From assembly GCA_020632655.1 (NCBI GenBank), contig JACKFD010000004.1, forward strand, positions 1 through 64,000: a stretch of DNA of 64,000 bases, given 5' to 3'. Source of the DNA: Spirochaetaceae bacterium (lineage in GTDB: Bacteria > Myxococcota_A > UBA9160 > UBA4427). The notes beneath the pieces are model-generated. The model searched no databases. It was given only the letters and a program-made list of their open reading frames with translations, and was not told the DNA's origin. Positions within the stretch are counted from its first letter, which is position 1. The number at the start of each line of letters is the position of its first letter. The position numbers and the translations under genes were made by a program. Shown here in pieces: positions 51,193 through 60,286 of the stretch.

Positions 51193-51394
51193 CAGGGCGA
51201 GTGATTTCGGGCACGAATCACGGCATTCGAGACGCCGCGTCGAACCGATCGGGGGCGGGGCGGGGGCGTCGCCCTCGGGTCGAGGGGACTGCGGACCGAC
51301 CCCTCCCCATGACCGGGCCGCGGAGTGCGTCCCGGGCACGGAAGACCCGGTGCGAGTCCGGCGTCAGGCAGCGCGCGAGGCGCCTGCGCGCGGA

Positions 51395-52330
51395 TCAGGC
51401 CGCGGCCAGCGGCCTCACGCGGTCGAGCACCTCGAAGGCGTCGTGGCGCACGTGGTTGCGCGCCATCTCCTGGCGGATGAAGTCCTCGCTGACGATCCGC
51501 TGGTCGACGCACTCGCGCAGCAGGCCGAAGAAGAAGGCCTCCTGGTTCGGGTCGGGATGGGTCTTGTAGGGCCCGACGAAGGCGTAGTCGCCGAAGAGCT
51601 TGCGCCGGGCGCGCAGCACCCATCGGATCGGTGGGAAGACGCGGTACTTCTCCGCCGGGATGAAGTCCGCGGGCAGGCCTGCCTTCCAGGGCTGGGTCTT
51701 GCGCTTCGTGTTGTGGATCAGCTTCGTCTTCTCCGTCAGCCGATCGAAGTCGTTCCACTCGTTCTCGAAGAGCCCGATCTTCGAGCGGTCCTCCTTCTTG
51801 AGACCGATCCAGTCCGCGTAGTCGAAGCTGAACTGGAAGAGGGAGTCGAATTGCTGGCGCACGTTCCAATGCGTGAGCTGCGCACAGTCGAGCAGCATCA
51901 CGCTCGTCGCGAGCACGCCCTCGAGCCGCTTCGCGCCGGAGCGCGGCCGACACATGATCGCGTTGCCCTGCATGTCCCGGCGCAGCAGCTCCAGCACGTC
52001 GCCGACGGCGAACACGTCCGGGTCGGTCACGACCGCCCGTCCGCGGTAGCCCATCAGCTCCGGGGGCATGAAGCGGAGCGGCGTGAAGGATTGCAGGTCC
52101 TCGTTGCGCCAGACCCGCGGCGCGCCGTCACGCAGGTACTCCCGCCCCTCGTACTCCTCGAAGAAGGGGAAGTCGGCGTGGTCGATCAGGTGGACGTCGA
52201 AGGCGTCGGGCTCGGCCGAGTTCCGCTTCATCGAGTAGCGCGAGACGATCGCGCCCAGCATCTGGCGATGGTTCGTGTGGATGAAGACGTTCGGTCGTTC
52301 GTTGTCCACGTTCGCGGCCGCGTTCGTCAT
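51395..52330 (-). CDS. putative glycosyltransferase-like protein, 311 aa
   Basis: N-terminal NVFIHTNHRQMLGAIVSRYS and YRGRAVVTDPDVFAVGDVLE resemble the nucleotide-sugar and DxD segments of GT-A/GT8 enzymes (DPD at about residue 103-105). The middle has MLLDCAQLTHWNVRQQFDSL and DWIGLKKEDRSKIGLFENEW, and the tail YKTHPDPNQEAFFFGLLREC suggests a coiled end. No exact family was recognised. It lies between the hydroxylase operon and the broken ELM1 copy, in the same direction. Function as sugar transfer onto an envelope polymer is inference. Confidence 0.65.
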   Translation of the reverse strand: MTNAAANVDNERPNVFIHTNHRQMLGAIVSRYSMKRNSAEPDAFDVHLIDHADFPFFEEYEGREYLRDGAPRVWRNEDLQSFTPLRFMPPELMGYRGRAVVTDPDVFAVGDVLELLRRDMQGNAIMCRPRSGAKRLEGVLATSVMLLDCAQLTHWNVRQQFDSLFQFSFDYADWIGLKKEDRSKIGLFENEWNDFDRLTEKTKLIHNTKRKTQPWKAGLPADFIPAEKYRVFPPIRWVLRARRKLFGDYAFVGPYKTHPDPNQEAFFFGLLRECVDQRIVSEDFIRQEMARNHVRHDAFEVLDRVRPLAAA

Positions 52331-52492
52331 CGCCCGATCCCTCCTCCCGATCCCCCGAGCCCGGCCAGCGCCTCCATCGGCCGGGCCGAGCGGGGACAGA
52401 AGCTATCACAGGGGGAAAGCGACCCGATCGGGACGCCGTCCCGCAAGGCGCGTGACCCGAGCCACACCCCGCGCGGCCTGCGCGACCCGACG

Positions 52493-53640
52493 CTAGGGCG
52501 CCTCGACCATCGCGCGGATGCGCGCAGCGATCGCCGCGAGCGCCTCGTCCTCGAAAGGCGGCGGCACCGTCGGCGGATCCCCCAGCCACACGGCCCGCCC
52601 CCGCTCGACCAGCCAGCGCGGGATCGCCGACAGGTCGCGGGAATGCATCGGCCATCCGAGCCGGTACATCAGGCGCGCCCGCAGCCCGCCGGCCGGCTGC
52701 GGATCCTGGCGTGGATCGAGCCGCCGGAGCAGTCCCAGCCCCTCGAGCGCACGCTCGAGGCCGCCCGTGTCCGCCTCGAGCGGATGGAGCGAGAGCGGCC
52801 GCCCGAGCTGGGCGACCTCGACCATCATCGACGCGCTGTCGGTCGTCACGACGAAATGGTCCGCGAGAGCGAGCAGCCCTAGGTACGGGTTCTCGCTCGC
52901 GTGACGCCGCGGGGTCGAAGACGTAGAGCCGACTCCGCCCGGTCTGCGCCGAGCGCACTAATCGACGACCGCGGCGGGTGTGCGCCGGCTGGTCGTGACG
53001 TAGAGCGAGCTGCCCTGCGCCTCTGCGATCGCGAGCGAGCGCTCGAAGAGCGTGCGACCCGTGTCGAGATCGAAGCGCAGCCCACCCGTCGGCCTGCCGA
53101 CCATCAAGGCCGTCAGCGGCCGCGGGAGATCCGCGAGACGCGACGCCCAGCTCGAGCGCGCCGCCTCGAGCCGGGCCTCGTCGACGTGCATGAAGGGCAG
53201 CCCGTGCCGCACGACGTTCGGCGCGTCCGGGAGCACGTAGTGCGCCGCCGCGACGATCAGATCGATCTCGCGCAGGCGTCGCCGGGCTTGCCCACGAGCA
53301 CGACGCGCGTCCGCCCGCCCGAGGCGCGCTTGATCCAGAGGGCGACGCTCGACATGCGGCGACCGGCCGTGATCACGATGCGCGGCCAGGGGGACTCGAG
53401 CGGATCCGAGCGCTCGAGGTCGAGATGATCGAGGGCGGGCCGGACGCGCGGCTTGCCCTGCGCCACTCGGGACGCACGACGACCGACTTCTCGAGCCAGG
53501 GGAGCCCGACGGCGTGCGCGAGATTCACGACCTGCGCGTTGTCGCCGAGCTTCGCCGAGCAGGAGCCAGATCGGCGCTTCGGCCGTCCCGCCGGCGGTCC
53601 CAGCCCCTTCCGCCGCGTCGCCCTGATGCGTCTGCGCCAT
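52493..53640 (-). pseudogene. broken second ELM1-family gene with about five frameshifts
   Basis: Fragments of an ELM1-type protein lie in successive frames from 53640 down to 52493. They are MAQTHQGDAAEGAG with APIWLLLGE, WPRIVITAGRRMSSVALWIK, VVLVGKP, then VLPDAPNVVRHGLPFMHVDE, SLYVTTSRRTPAAVVD, and finally VVTTDSASMMVEVAQLGRPL. Each matches the intact copy at 44363-45538. Frame changes fall near 53550, 53465, 53280, 52960 and 52910. Single-base changes would restore it. Whether these are real decay or sequence errors cannot be told here. Confidence 0.8.
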
Positions 53641-53852
53641 GCCCCCCGGCTCCGGCCGGGAACGTACCACCCGACCGGGTCGCCGGCCGCGCGCGGCGGG
53701 CACTGGCGCAGCGCTCGACCCGCGCGACGGATCCCGATCGCGAAGGCGATGCCCGGGCGAGGTCCCTATCCTCGCGCGCGATCCGGAGGTCCCCGGTCGA
53801 TCACGGACGCCGGAGGCACGCGAGGTCGGCCGCTCGAAGGGAGGAACGAAGC

Positions 53853-55045
53853 TTGTCCGAGACGCTGCCCGAGGTGCGCTTCGAACGCGATCGCGTGCTG
53901 GCCGACGCGCGGCGACGCGCGGGGCTCGAGGACTTCGGTGCGGACGACTTCTCGATCCGCTCGCGCGACTGCTCGACTCGCTCGAGCACGAGGCGGCGTT
54001 GCATCCGATCGGTCGCGTGACGATGTACGAGCGCGTCGTGGGCAGTCTGGTCGGTCGGCTCTCGGCGCAGGACCACTTCCGGCGACATCCGGAGATCCTC
54101 GAGGAGGAGATCCGGGAGCCGGTCGTGATCGTGGGGCTCGGGCGGACCGGGAGCACGATGATGCATCGACTCCTGTCGGCGGATCCCGACGTCTACTCCG
54201 TCCGCTGGTGGGAGTGCCGGAGCCCCTGCCCCTACCCCGGCTCCGACTGGCGGCGCGACGATCCGCGCATCCCCGACGCCTACGCCGAGATCGCGGCGAT
54301 CCTGGCAGCCGCGCCCGAGCTCGAGACGATCCATCCCTGGGACGCCGAGGGGCCGGACGAGGAGATCATGCTGCTCGAGCATGCCTTCCTCTCCTACGTG
54401 CCCGAGGCCTTCTGCAACGTCCCCTCCTACCGCGACTACGTCACGACGGCCGATCTCGCTCCCGGCTATCGCCACCTGAAGCGGATGCTGCAGTTCCTGC
54501 AGTGGCAGAAGAAGGAGGCCGGCCAGCGTCGCTCGCGCTGGATCCTGAAGGCGCCCTTCCACATCGCCTGGATCGACGTGCTCGTCCGCCACTTCCCCGA
54601 CGCCACCTTCGTCCAGACCCATCGCGACCCGATCGAGACGATCCCCTCCATGGCGAGCCTCTACGCGGCGACCTGGCGGACCAACTCGGATCGCGTCGAC
54701 CCGCTCGAGGTCGGGCGGCAGGTGATCGAGCGATGGTCCTGGGCGATGACGCGATGCCTGGCTTCGCGGGACGCGGGGCAGGAGGCGCGCTTCGTGGACG
54801 TGCTCTACGAGGAGAACCGGCGCGATCCGATGTCGGGGATCGCGCGGGTCTACGAGAAGATCGGCCGGCCCTTCACGGACGAGGCCCGCGAGGCCATGAA
54901 GCAATGGGGCGACGAGAACCGCCGCGACAAGCGCGCGGCCCACGACTACTCCCTCGAAGAGTTCGGCTACACGCGCGCACAGATCGAGTCCGCCTATCGC
55001 GACTACCGCGACCGCTTCATCGTCGGCCGCGCCGAAACGAAATGA
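53853..55045 (+). pseudogene. sulfotransferase (PF13469-like) with one N-terminal frameshift
   Basis: TTG at 53853 follows AAGGGAGG by 8 bases, starting SETLPEVRFERDRVLADARR. A frameshift near 53950 separates this from the main frame, which continues PLARLLDSLEHEAALHPIGR and the sulfotransferase core. The PAPS 5' loop is VIVGLGRTGSTMMHRLLS and the 3' loop FVQTHRDPIETIPSMASL; SRWILKAPFHIAWID and YSLEEFGYT follow. With the shift repaired the product has about 397 residues. It may be intact in the cell, since the ELM1 copy beside it shows the same kind of damage. Confidence 0.8.
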
Positions 55046-55322
55046 GCGAGCAACACACGCCCGCCCTGCATGGCCGATGCGTCAGCCGAAGCACGCCGGC
55101 CGAGCACGGCCGTCATCTCTACACCCGCCGTCGGGGCACGTCCGTCCGCGAAGCGAATCGGTCCCGAGCGGCACGGGCGTGGGTCGTCCCGGCGACATGA
55201 GACGCGAGGCGCGCCGCGGCACGATCGCCGAGGCAACCAGCGGGACCGCCGCGCGCAGAGAGAAGTTGGAGCCGGGACGGCACACGGCCGGGACGCCTGG
55301 CACGGCCTCCTGCGGCCTCATG

Positions 55323-56474
55323 TCACGCCCTGCCGCGCAGCTCCGCCAGCACCGCCCGCGCATCGTCCAGCGCATCCCGCTTCGAGTCCGAGTCGACTCG
55401 TGCGAGCGCGCCGTAGCCGACCGCTGGCGCGAGAGCGACGGCAGCGATCGCGCCAGCGGCGCCGCGCAGGAAGCGCCGGCGATCGACGACCGGGTGCCGG
55501 CGCACGATCGCCGCCAGGGCCGCCGCGCCGAGGAAGCCGCCGGCGTGCAGGAAATGCTTGCGCTCGCGGCGATTCGCTTCCGCCCGGCCCAGGTCGAGCA
55601 GGTCGTCGGCGAGGTCGAAGGCGGCGGGGTCCGGTCGTCGCGAGGCCGTCGCGGCCGCGACCGAAGAGACCGTCTGCCAGTCGAGCTCCGCCTGGAAGCC
55701 GAAATGGTCCGAGAAGGAGCGGTCGCGGCGGCGGATCGCGACGGGCTCGTCGAAGAGGAGCCCCGCGCCCCGCGCACGCCAGCGGACGCCCGCGACCGGA
55801 CGCACGAAGAGGAAGTCGATGCGCTTGTCCTCGCCCGAGCGGTCGCGCTTGTAGAAGTTCTGCTTCGAGAGCGTCGCGAAGCCCTCGCCCGAAGCGACCT
55901 CCTGCGTTCGCGCGAGCCCGCGGAAGATCTCGTACTCGGCATCGCCGCGTGAGCAGTTGAAGTCGCCCCCGACGACGACGAGACCGGGCAGCTCCCGCAG
56001 CGCGCCCACGATCTGCAGCAGCTGCGCGGCGCGGACGGCGCTGTCGAGCCGGGGGCGGCCGCGTCGGTAGCGCGCGTGGAGATGGGTATTGATCACGGTG
56101 AGCGGGCGCTCGCCGTCCTCGACGACGACGGTCTGGAAGCCCTTGCCGCCGAGGAACTCGCCCTGCGCGATGCGCTCGGGGTCGCCGCGGAACTCGAAGC
56201 GCTCGAAGCGGGCCGCGCGGATCGGGACCCGCGAGAGCAGCATCAGTCCGCCGCTCGATCCGAGCCCCGCGCCCGACGCGACCTCGAAGCCGGCCGCGAC
56301 GCCACCCTCGCGCAGCGTGTCGCGCACCTCCTCGGTCCACGCCTCCTGCACGAGCAGCACGTCAAGGGGCGAGGCCTCGAGACGCGCCACGAGGGCCCGC
56401 ATCCGCGACGAGACGTCGTCGGAGAAGGCCTCGGGGAGGCCCCAGACGTTCAATGTGCCGAGTCGGAGCGCCAT
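55323..56474 (-). CDS. neutral-sphingomyelinase-like endonuclease/exonuclease/phosphatase family protein, 383 aa
   Basis: DNase I-like metal-dependent phosphodiesterase fold. Catalytic segments are RLGTLNVWGLPEAFSDDVSS (Asn), VLLVQEAWTEE (Glu), TVINTHLHARY, VVVGGDFNCSRGDAEYEIF (Asp-x-Asn) and SFSDHFGFQAEL (Asp-His). Two C-terminal hydrophobic helices (HAGGFLGAAALAAIV and FLRGAAGAIAAVALAPAVG) form a membrane hairpin, an arrangement like that of vertebrate nSMase SMPD2. Sphingolipid or phospholipid phosphodiesterase is therefore plausible. GGAGG stands 4 bases before the ATG. A 277-base gap (55046-55322) after the sulfotransferase holds no supported gene. Confidence 0.82.
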   Translation of the reverse strand: MALRLGTLNVWGLPEAFSDDVSSRMRALVARLEASPLDVLLVQEAWTEEVRDTLREGGVAAGFEVASGAGLGSSGGLMLLSRVPIRAARFERFEFRGDPERIAQGEFLGGKGFQTVVVEDGERPLTVINTHLHARYRRGRPRLDSAVRAAQLLQIVGALRELPGLVVVGGDFNCSRGDAEYEIFRGLARTQEVASGEGFATLSKQNFYKRDRSGEDKRIDFLFVRPVAGVRWRARGAGLLFDEPVAIRRRDRSFSDHFGFQAELDWQTVSSVAAATASRRPDPAAFDLADDLLDLGRAEANRRERKHFLHAGGFLGAAALAAIVRRHPVVDRRRFLRGAAGAIAAVALAPAVGYGALARVDSDSKRDALDDARAVLAELRGRA

Positions 56475-56768
56475 GCGACCTCCGCCGATCCGTTCCCGCC
56501 CCGAGAGCGATGCAAACACCACGCCGTGCCCGCCCGCGAGCGCGCGTGGCCGTGATTCCCGAGACACCGCCCCGCGCTGGCCGGTTGTCTGCCGAACCGC
56601 TGCGCCTGCGGGCCGCCGCAGGCGATCGGCAGCCCGCCCCGGGGTGGGTGCTCGCTTTCCGGAACCGGGTCGTGGCGTTCCCTCCGACGCGGGGTCGCTT
56701 CGCTATCGTCGGCGCGGCCCAGCTCCCCCCGTCGTCGGTCGATGCGACCGGCCCCATGCGAGGAATCC

Positions 56769-57773
56769 GTGTCGAAGATCGATCTCGAAGCCGAGCTCGT
56801 CGCGGCCATCGCCGCCGTGCGCGGCGCCGCCAGCGTCTGCCAGAGCGTCCAGAAGAACCTGGTGACCGCCGCCACCCTCGAGAAGAAGGACAAGAGCCCG
56901 GTCACGGTCGCCGACTTCGCGTCCCAGGCCCTCGTCTGCGCTGCGCTCGCCGACAGCTCGAAGATCCACGAGGTCGTCGGCGAGGAGAACGCCGCGGAGC
57001 TGCGCGAGGCCGGCGCCGAGGCGACCCGAGACAAGGTCGTCCACCACGTGCGCGGCGTGCGCGGCGCCGACGTCTCCGTCGACCAGGCCCTCGGCTGGAT
57101 CGACCTCGGCGGCGTGACGCCCGACGGCTCCCTCGAGCGCTACTGGACCCTCGATCCGATCGACGGCACGAAGGGCTTCCTGCGCGGCGAGCAGTACGCG
57201 ATCGCGCTCGGGCTGATCGAGAAGGGCCGCGTCGTGCTCGGCGTGCTCGGCTGCCCGAACCTCGAAGGTCCCGACGGCCGACCGGGCTGCCTGCTCGCCG
57301 CCGTGCGCGGTCGTGGGGCGACGATCCAGCCCCTGTCCGCAACGGGCGACGCCGGTCGCAAGTCGATCCGGGTCAGCGACATCACGTCGACGACGGCGGC
57401 CCGCTTCTGCGAGTCCGTCGAGTCGGGTCACAGCGACCAGGACCAGAGCGCGCAGATCGCCGCCGACCTCGGCATCCACGAGGAGCCGGTCCGCGTCGAC
57501 AGTCAGTGCAAGTACGCGATCGTCGCCCGAGGCGAGGCGCAGATCTACCTGCGCCTGCCGACCCGCAAGGACTACCGCGAGAAGATCTGGGACCACGCGG
57601 CGGGCCTCGTCGTCGTCGAGGAGGCCGGCGGGCGCGTGACCGACGTGCGCGGCAACGACCTCGACTTCGGCCACGGCCGCAAGCTCGAGACGAACGCCGG
57701 TGTGATCGCGACGAACGGCCCGATCCACGACGCCGTGCTCGCGTCCGTGGCGCGCTTCGTCGACGTCGGCTGA
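56769..57773 (+). CDS. 3'(2'),5'-bisphosphate nucleotidase (HAL2/CysQ-like), 334 aa
   Basis: Li+-sensitive phosphatase of the inositol-monophosphatase superfamily. The metal site reads VVGEEN (first Glu), RYWTLDPIDGTKGFLRGEQY (Asp-Pro-Ile-Asp-Gly-Thr) and KIWDHAAGLVVVEEAGG (Trp-Asp-His). The closest wording is HAL2, which hydrolyses PAP, the by-product of sulfotransferases and PAPS reductase. Two sulfotransferase genes lie within 16 kb, a fitting partner. GTG at 56769 follows AGGA. The 294-base divergent gap (56475-56768) contains no gene. Confidence 0.88.
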   Translation: MSKIDLEAELVAAIAAVRGAASVCQSVQKNLVTAATLEKKDKSPVTVADFASQALVCAALADSSKIHEVVGEENAAELREAGAEATRDKVVHHVRGVRGADVSVDQALGWIDLGGVTPDGSLERYWTLDPIDGTKGFLRGEQYAIALGLIEKGRVVLGVLGCPNLEGPDGRPGCLLAAVRGRGATIQPLSATGDAGRKSIRVSDITSTTAARFCESVESGHSDQDQSAQIAADLGIHEEPVRVDSQCKYAIVARGEAQIYLRLPTRKDYREKIWDHAAGLVVVEEAGGRVTDVRGNDLDFGHGRKLETNAGVIATNGPIHDAVLASVARFVDVG

Positions 57774-57821
57774 TCGGGGCGGGGACGCCGGGGCTCGGCG
57801 GTCGCTCACGGAGGAGCGCTC

Positions 57822-58223
57822 ATGGGCGGTGGTCGCGATCTCGGGCGACATCCCGTCCATCTCGGTCTCGGCGCGACCGCGCAGGTCGAGCCGCTCTTCA
57901 CGGGCGAGATGGCCTGGTATGCCGACTACTCGGCGCGCCACGAGGCGGACGGGGCGGAAGGCCGTCTCGTCGTCTTGCACACCTTCTCGGCGTCCTGGGA
58001 CGCCTGGGAGATGCATCCGAACGGTCACGAGCTCGTCGTCTGCACGGCGGGCTCGATCACGCTCCTGCAGGAGCAGCCCGATGGTCGTGTCGTGTCGATC
58101 GACCTCGCCGCCGGCGCGTACGCGATCAACGACCCCGGCGTCTGGCATACGGCCGACGTCGAGGGCGAGGCGAGCGTCCTCTTCGTGACGGCGGGACTCG
58201 GCACGGAGCATCGACCGCGTTAG
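57822..58223 (+). CDS. cupin-domain protein, 133 aa
   Basis: Small beta-barrel with WEMHPNGHELVVCTAGSITL as cupin motif 1 and AINDPGVWHTADVEGEASVL as motif 2. The metal ligands are partly conserved: HPNGHE gives His-His-Glu, and WHTA supplies the last His. AGGAG stands 5-6 bases before the ATG. It follows the nucleotidase gene by 48 bases and may be co-transcribed. Role unknown (sensor, isomerase or dioxygenase are possible). Confidence 0.82.
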   Translation: MGGGRDLGRHPVHLGLGATAQVEPLFTGEMAWYADYSARHEADGAEGRLVVLHTFSASWDAWEMHPNGHELVVCTAGSITLLQEQPDGRVVSIDLAAGAYAINDPGVWHTADVEGEASVLFVTAGLGTEHRPR

Positions 58224-58251
58224 GCGAGCGACGCCCGCGCCCCGGGACGAC

Positions 58252-58728
58252 TCAGTCCGCCCCGACCAGATAGAGCGCCCAGGGCAGGACGAAGGTCCAG
58301 AGCGCCATGCCCGCGAGTGCCCAGGGCAGCTGGCGACGGGCGAGTGCACGCGGATCGGTGAGGCCCGTGCGCTCGGCGGCGATCCGATGGCCGGCGAAGC
58401 CGAGGGCGGCACCCGCCGCGATCGGAACGAGGGCGACGAAGAGCGCCGGCAGCCAGAGCCCCCGCGCGACCAGCGGCGCGAGCGCCAGACACGGCACGAG
58501 CAGCAGCAGCCCCATGCCCGGCATCCCGTGCGCGAGCAGCCAGAAGGGTGCGAGCAGCGCAGCCCCGAGGTCGAAGCCGCGGCGCGGGTCGGCGGCGCGA
58601 CCCGACCTGGACACACCCGGGACCGCATCCTCTTCGAGACGGAGCAGCCGCGAGCGATGCGCGAGCAGCACGCCGTAGAGGCCGAGCACGACCACCGTGA
58701 TCGAGTAGGCGGCGACGACGTAGACCAT
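58252..58728 (-). CDS. integral membrane protein, 158 aa, function unknown
   Basis: Four hydrophobic segments: MVYVVAAYSITVVVLGLYGV at the N-terminus, ALLAPFWLLAHGMPGMGLLL, LAPLVARGLWLPALFVALVP and WALAGMALWTFVLPWALYL. The first helix resembles CcmD-type small proteins, but the rest does not. No domain recognised. Converges with the cupin gene, ending 28 bases away. Confidence 0.72.
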   Translation of the reverse strand: MVYVVAAYSITVVVLGLYGVLLAHRSRLLRLEEDAVPGVSRSGRAADPRRGFDLGAALLAPFWLLAHGMPGMGLLLLVPCLALAPLVARGLWLPALFVALVPIAAGAALGFAGHRIAAERTGLTDPRALARRQLPWALAGMALWTFVLPWALYLVGAD

Positions 58729-58868
58729 GGCTCGACTCCATGCGGCGGGGGGCGGGGCGGCGCGGAGCGTATCACGCGGGGGGCGGGGGCGACGCGGCGT
58801 GGATCACGCGCGGTCCGGAATGCGGATCGCGGCGCCCGTGCGCCCGCAACGTCGATGCGGGCCGACGC

Positions 58869-59702
58869 TCAGCGGCCCTCGACCGCCGGCGGCGCGCCCG
58901 CGACGTGCGTACGCTGCCGCTCGTCGAGCGCCTTGCGAAGGCGCTCGACCGAATCGAAGGCCTGCCCGCGCATCAGCCGATCGCCGATCGACGCCGGGAT
59001 CGAGCCCCCGATGTCGGTCCGCGTGACGTAGGTCGCCTCCGTCTCCGTCGAACCGGCCGGTCGGAACTCCCAATAGCCCCCTGTGTTCTCCAGCCGCAGC
59101 ACGCCCTTCGCGGGCGGCGGGAGCAGGGCGTTGTCGTCCGCGAAGTCGACGCGGTGGATGCCGGTCGCGGGATCGTCCGTGTGCCGGATGCGCAGCGCGA
59201 TCTCGCGGTCGGCGAGCAGGAAGGGCAGGTCGATGAAGGTGTGGATGAGGTTCTCGCGCTCGCCCCGGGCGAGGACCCGTCGTCGCTGACCGCTCGGGAC
59301 GTCGTCCTCGCGCACCATCTGGGCCATCAACGTGCTGGCCGCGACCGCAGGCGACACGGCGAATCGCGTGTCGATCCGGAACGTCGGGTTGCCGGGCCGG
59401 GGCTCGGCCTCGACGTAGAGCGCGAGGGGCAGACCCGCCTCGACGTGCGTCGAGGCGAGCTTCCATCCGGCGGTAGCGCCGGGCAGGCTCCCCGGCGCCT
59501 CGGCAGACGCGGCGGGCGGCATCGCTGCAATCGCGAGCGACGCGAGGGCCAGACCGGCCACGAGGAGCATGCCACGAGAGGACGCGCCGCGAGGCGATCC
59601 GGCGCGACGGCCCGCCGTCGGAATCGAGGGCGCCGCCACCGCCTCGCGAGGTGTCTGCCCCGGGCCCGTCCGTCCCTGCCCGCTCCGCGTCGTCTCCGCC
59701 AT
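58869..59702 (-). CDS. secreted START/SRPBCC-like lipid-binding protein, 277 aa
   Basis: A basic Pro/Gly/Ala-rich head of about 45 residues leads to a hydrophobic signal-type segment (MLLVAGLALASLAIAAMPPA), then a START-like helix-grip domain. Key pieces are WKLASTHVEAGLPLALYVEA, RDIALRIRHTDDPATGIHRV-type strands and VLRLENTGGYWEFRPAGSTE with RTDIGGSIPASIGDRLMRG at the C-terminal helix. Such proteins bind lipids or sterols. ATG at 59702 was chosen; it leaves a long signal head and an internal start is possible. Divergent from the SnoaL gene. Confidence 0.76.
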   Translation of the reverse strand: MAETTRSGQGRTGPGQTPREAVAAPSIPTAGRRAGSPRGASSRGMLLVAGLALASLAIAAMPPAASAEAPGSLPGATAGWKLASTHVEAGLPLALYVEAEPRPGNPTFRIDTRFAVSPAVAASTLMAQMVREDDVPSGQRRRVLARGERENLIHTFIDLPFLLADREIALRIRHTDDPATGIHRVDFADDNALLPPPAKGVLRLENTGGYWEFRPAGSTETEATYVTRTDIGGSIPASIGDRLMRGQAFDSVERLRKALDERQRTHVAGAPPAVEGR

Positions 59703-59803
59703 GCCCGACTCCGTCCCCGAAGCCCGGCCCCCAGCAGGCTCCCGCGATAGCCTCCCCCGATCGGATCGATCCGACCCGAGCCTTCGGAGGCGAGAGACAC
59801 AGC

Positions 59804-60244
59804 ATGACACAGAAGCACGCCGGCTGGACCGCCGAATCGATGCGCGAGCTCGGAGAGCGCCACGCACGCGTCGAGACCGAGTGCGACCTCGAGGCGACGA
59901 TGGCCACGCTGGTCGACGAGCCGGTCTACGAGTTCTGGCCCGTGGGGCGCCGCATGCGGGGACGCGACGCCGTCCGTCGCTACTACACACACCTCATGCA
60001 GGTGTTCATGCCGAGTCAGCGCGGCTTCGCGCTCGTCGAGGAGTGGCTGTCGGAGGCCTCGCTCGCGCAGGAGTACGCCGTCGACATCGCGGGCGACGAT
60101 GGACCCGAGACCCATCGCGTGATCGGGGTGCTGATCGCCTCCGCCGAGCGCGACGGGCTGCTCGCCGGGGAGCGCATCTGGGCCTCCGAGGCCTTCCTGC
60201 GCCGGATGCTCGGCCCCGCCTGGGACGAGCTCGAGCCGATCTGA
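59804..60244 (+). CDS. SnoaL-like domain protein, 146 aa
   Basis: Alpha+beta barrel with ELGERHARVETECDLEATMA, EPVYEFWPVGRRMRGRDAVR and FALVEEWLSEASLAQEYAVD. It reads as a nuclear-transport-factor-2/SnoaL fold, like two other genes in the window (36090-36557, 61474-61908), but sequences diverge strongly. GGAGG lies upstream of the ATG. Divergent from the START-like gene. Function not assigned. Confidence 0.8.
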   Translation: MTQKHAGWTAESMRELGERHARVETECDLEATMATLVDEPVYEFWPVGRRMRGRDAVRRYYTHLMQVFMPSQRGFALVEEWLSEASLAQEYAVDIAGDDGPETHRVIGVLIASAERDGLLAGERIWASEAFLRRMLGPAWDELEPI

Positions 60245-60286
60245 GCGCGGCAGCAGAGCGTGGCTCGCCCCCGGCCGAGGGTCGGG

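Noticed and set aside
52128..52958. 276-aa open frame over the ELM1 and glycosyltransferase-like genes
   Set aside because: Only the segment with RLYVFDPAAS belongs to the ELM1 copy; the rest is an out-of-frame shadow.
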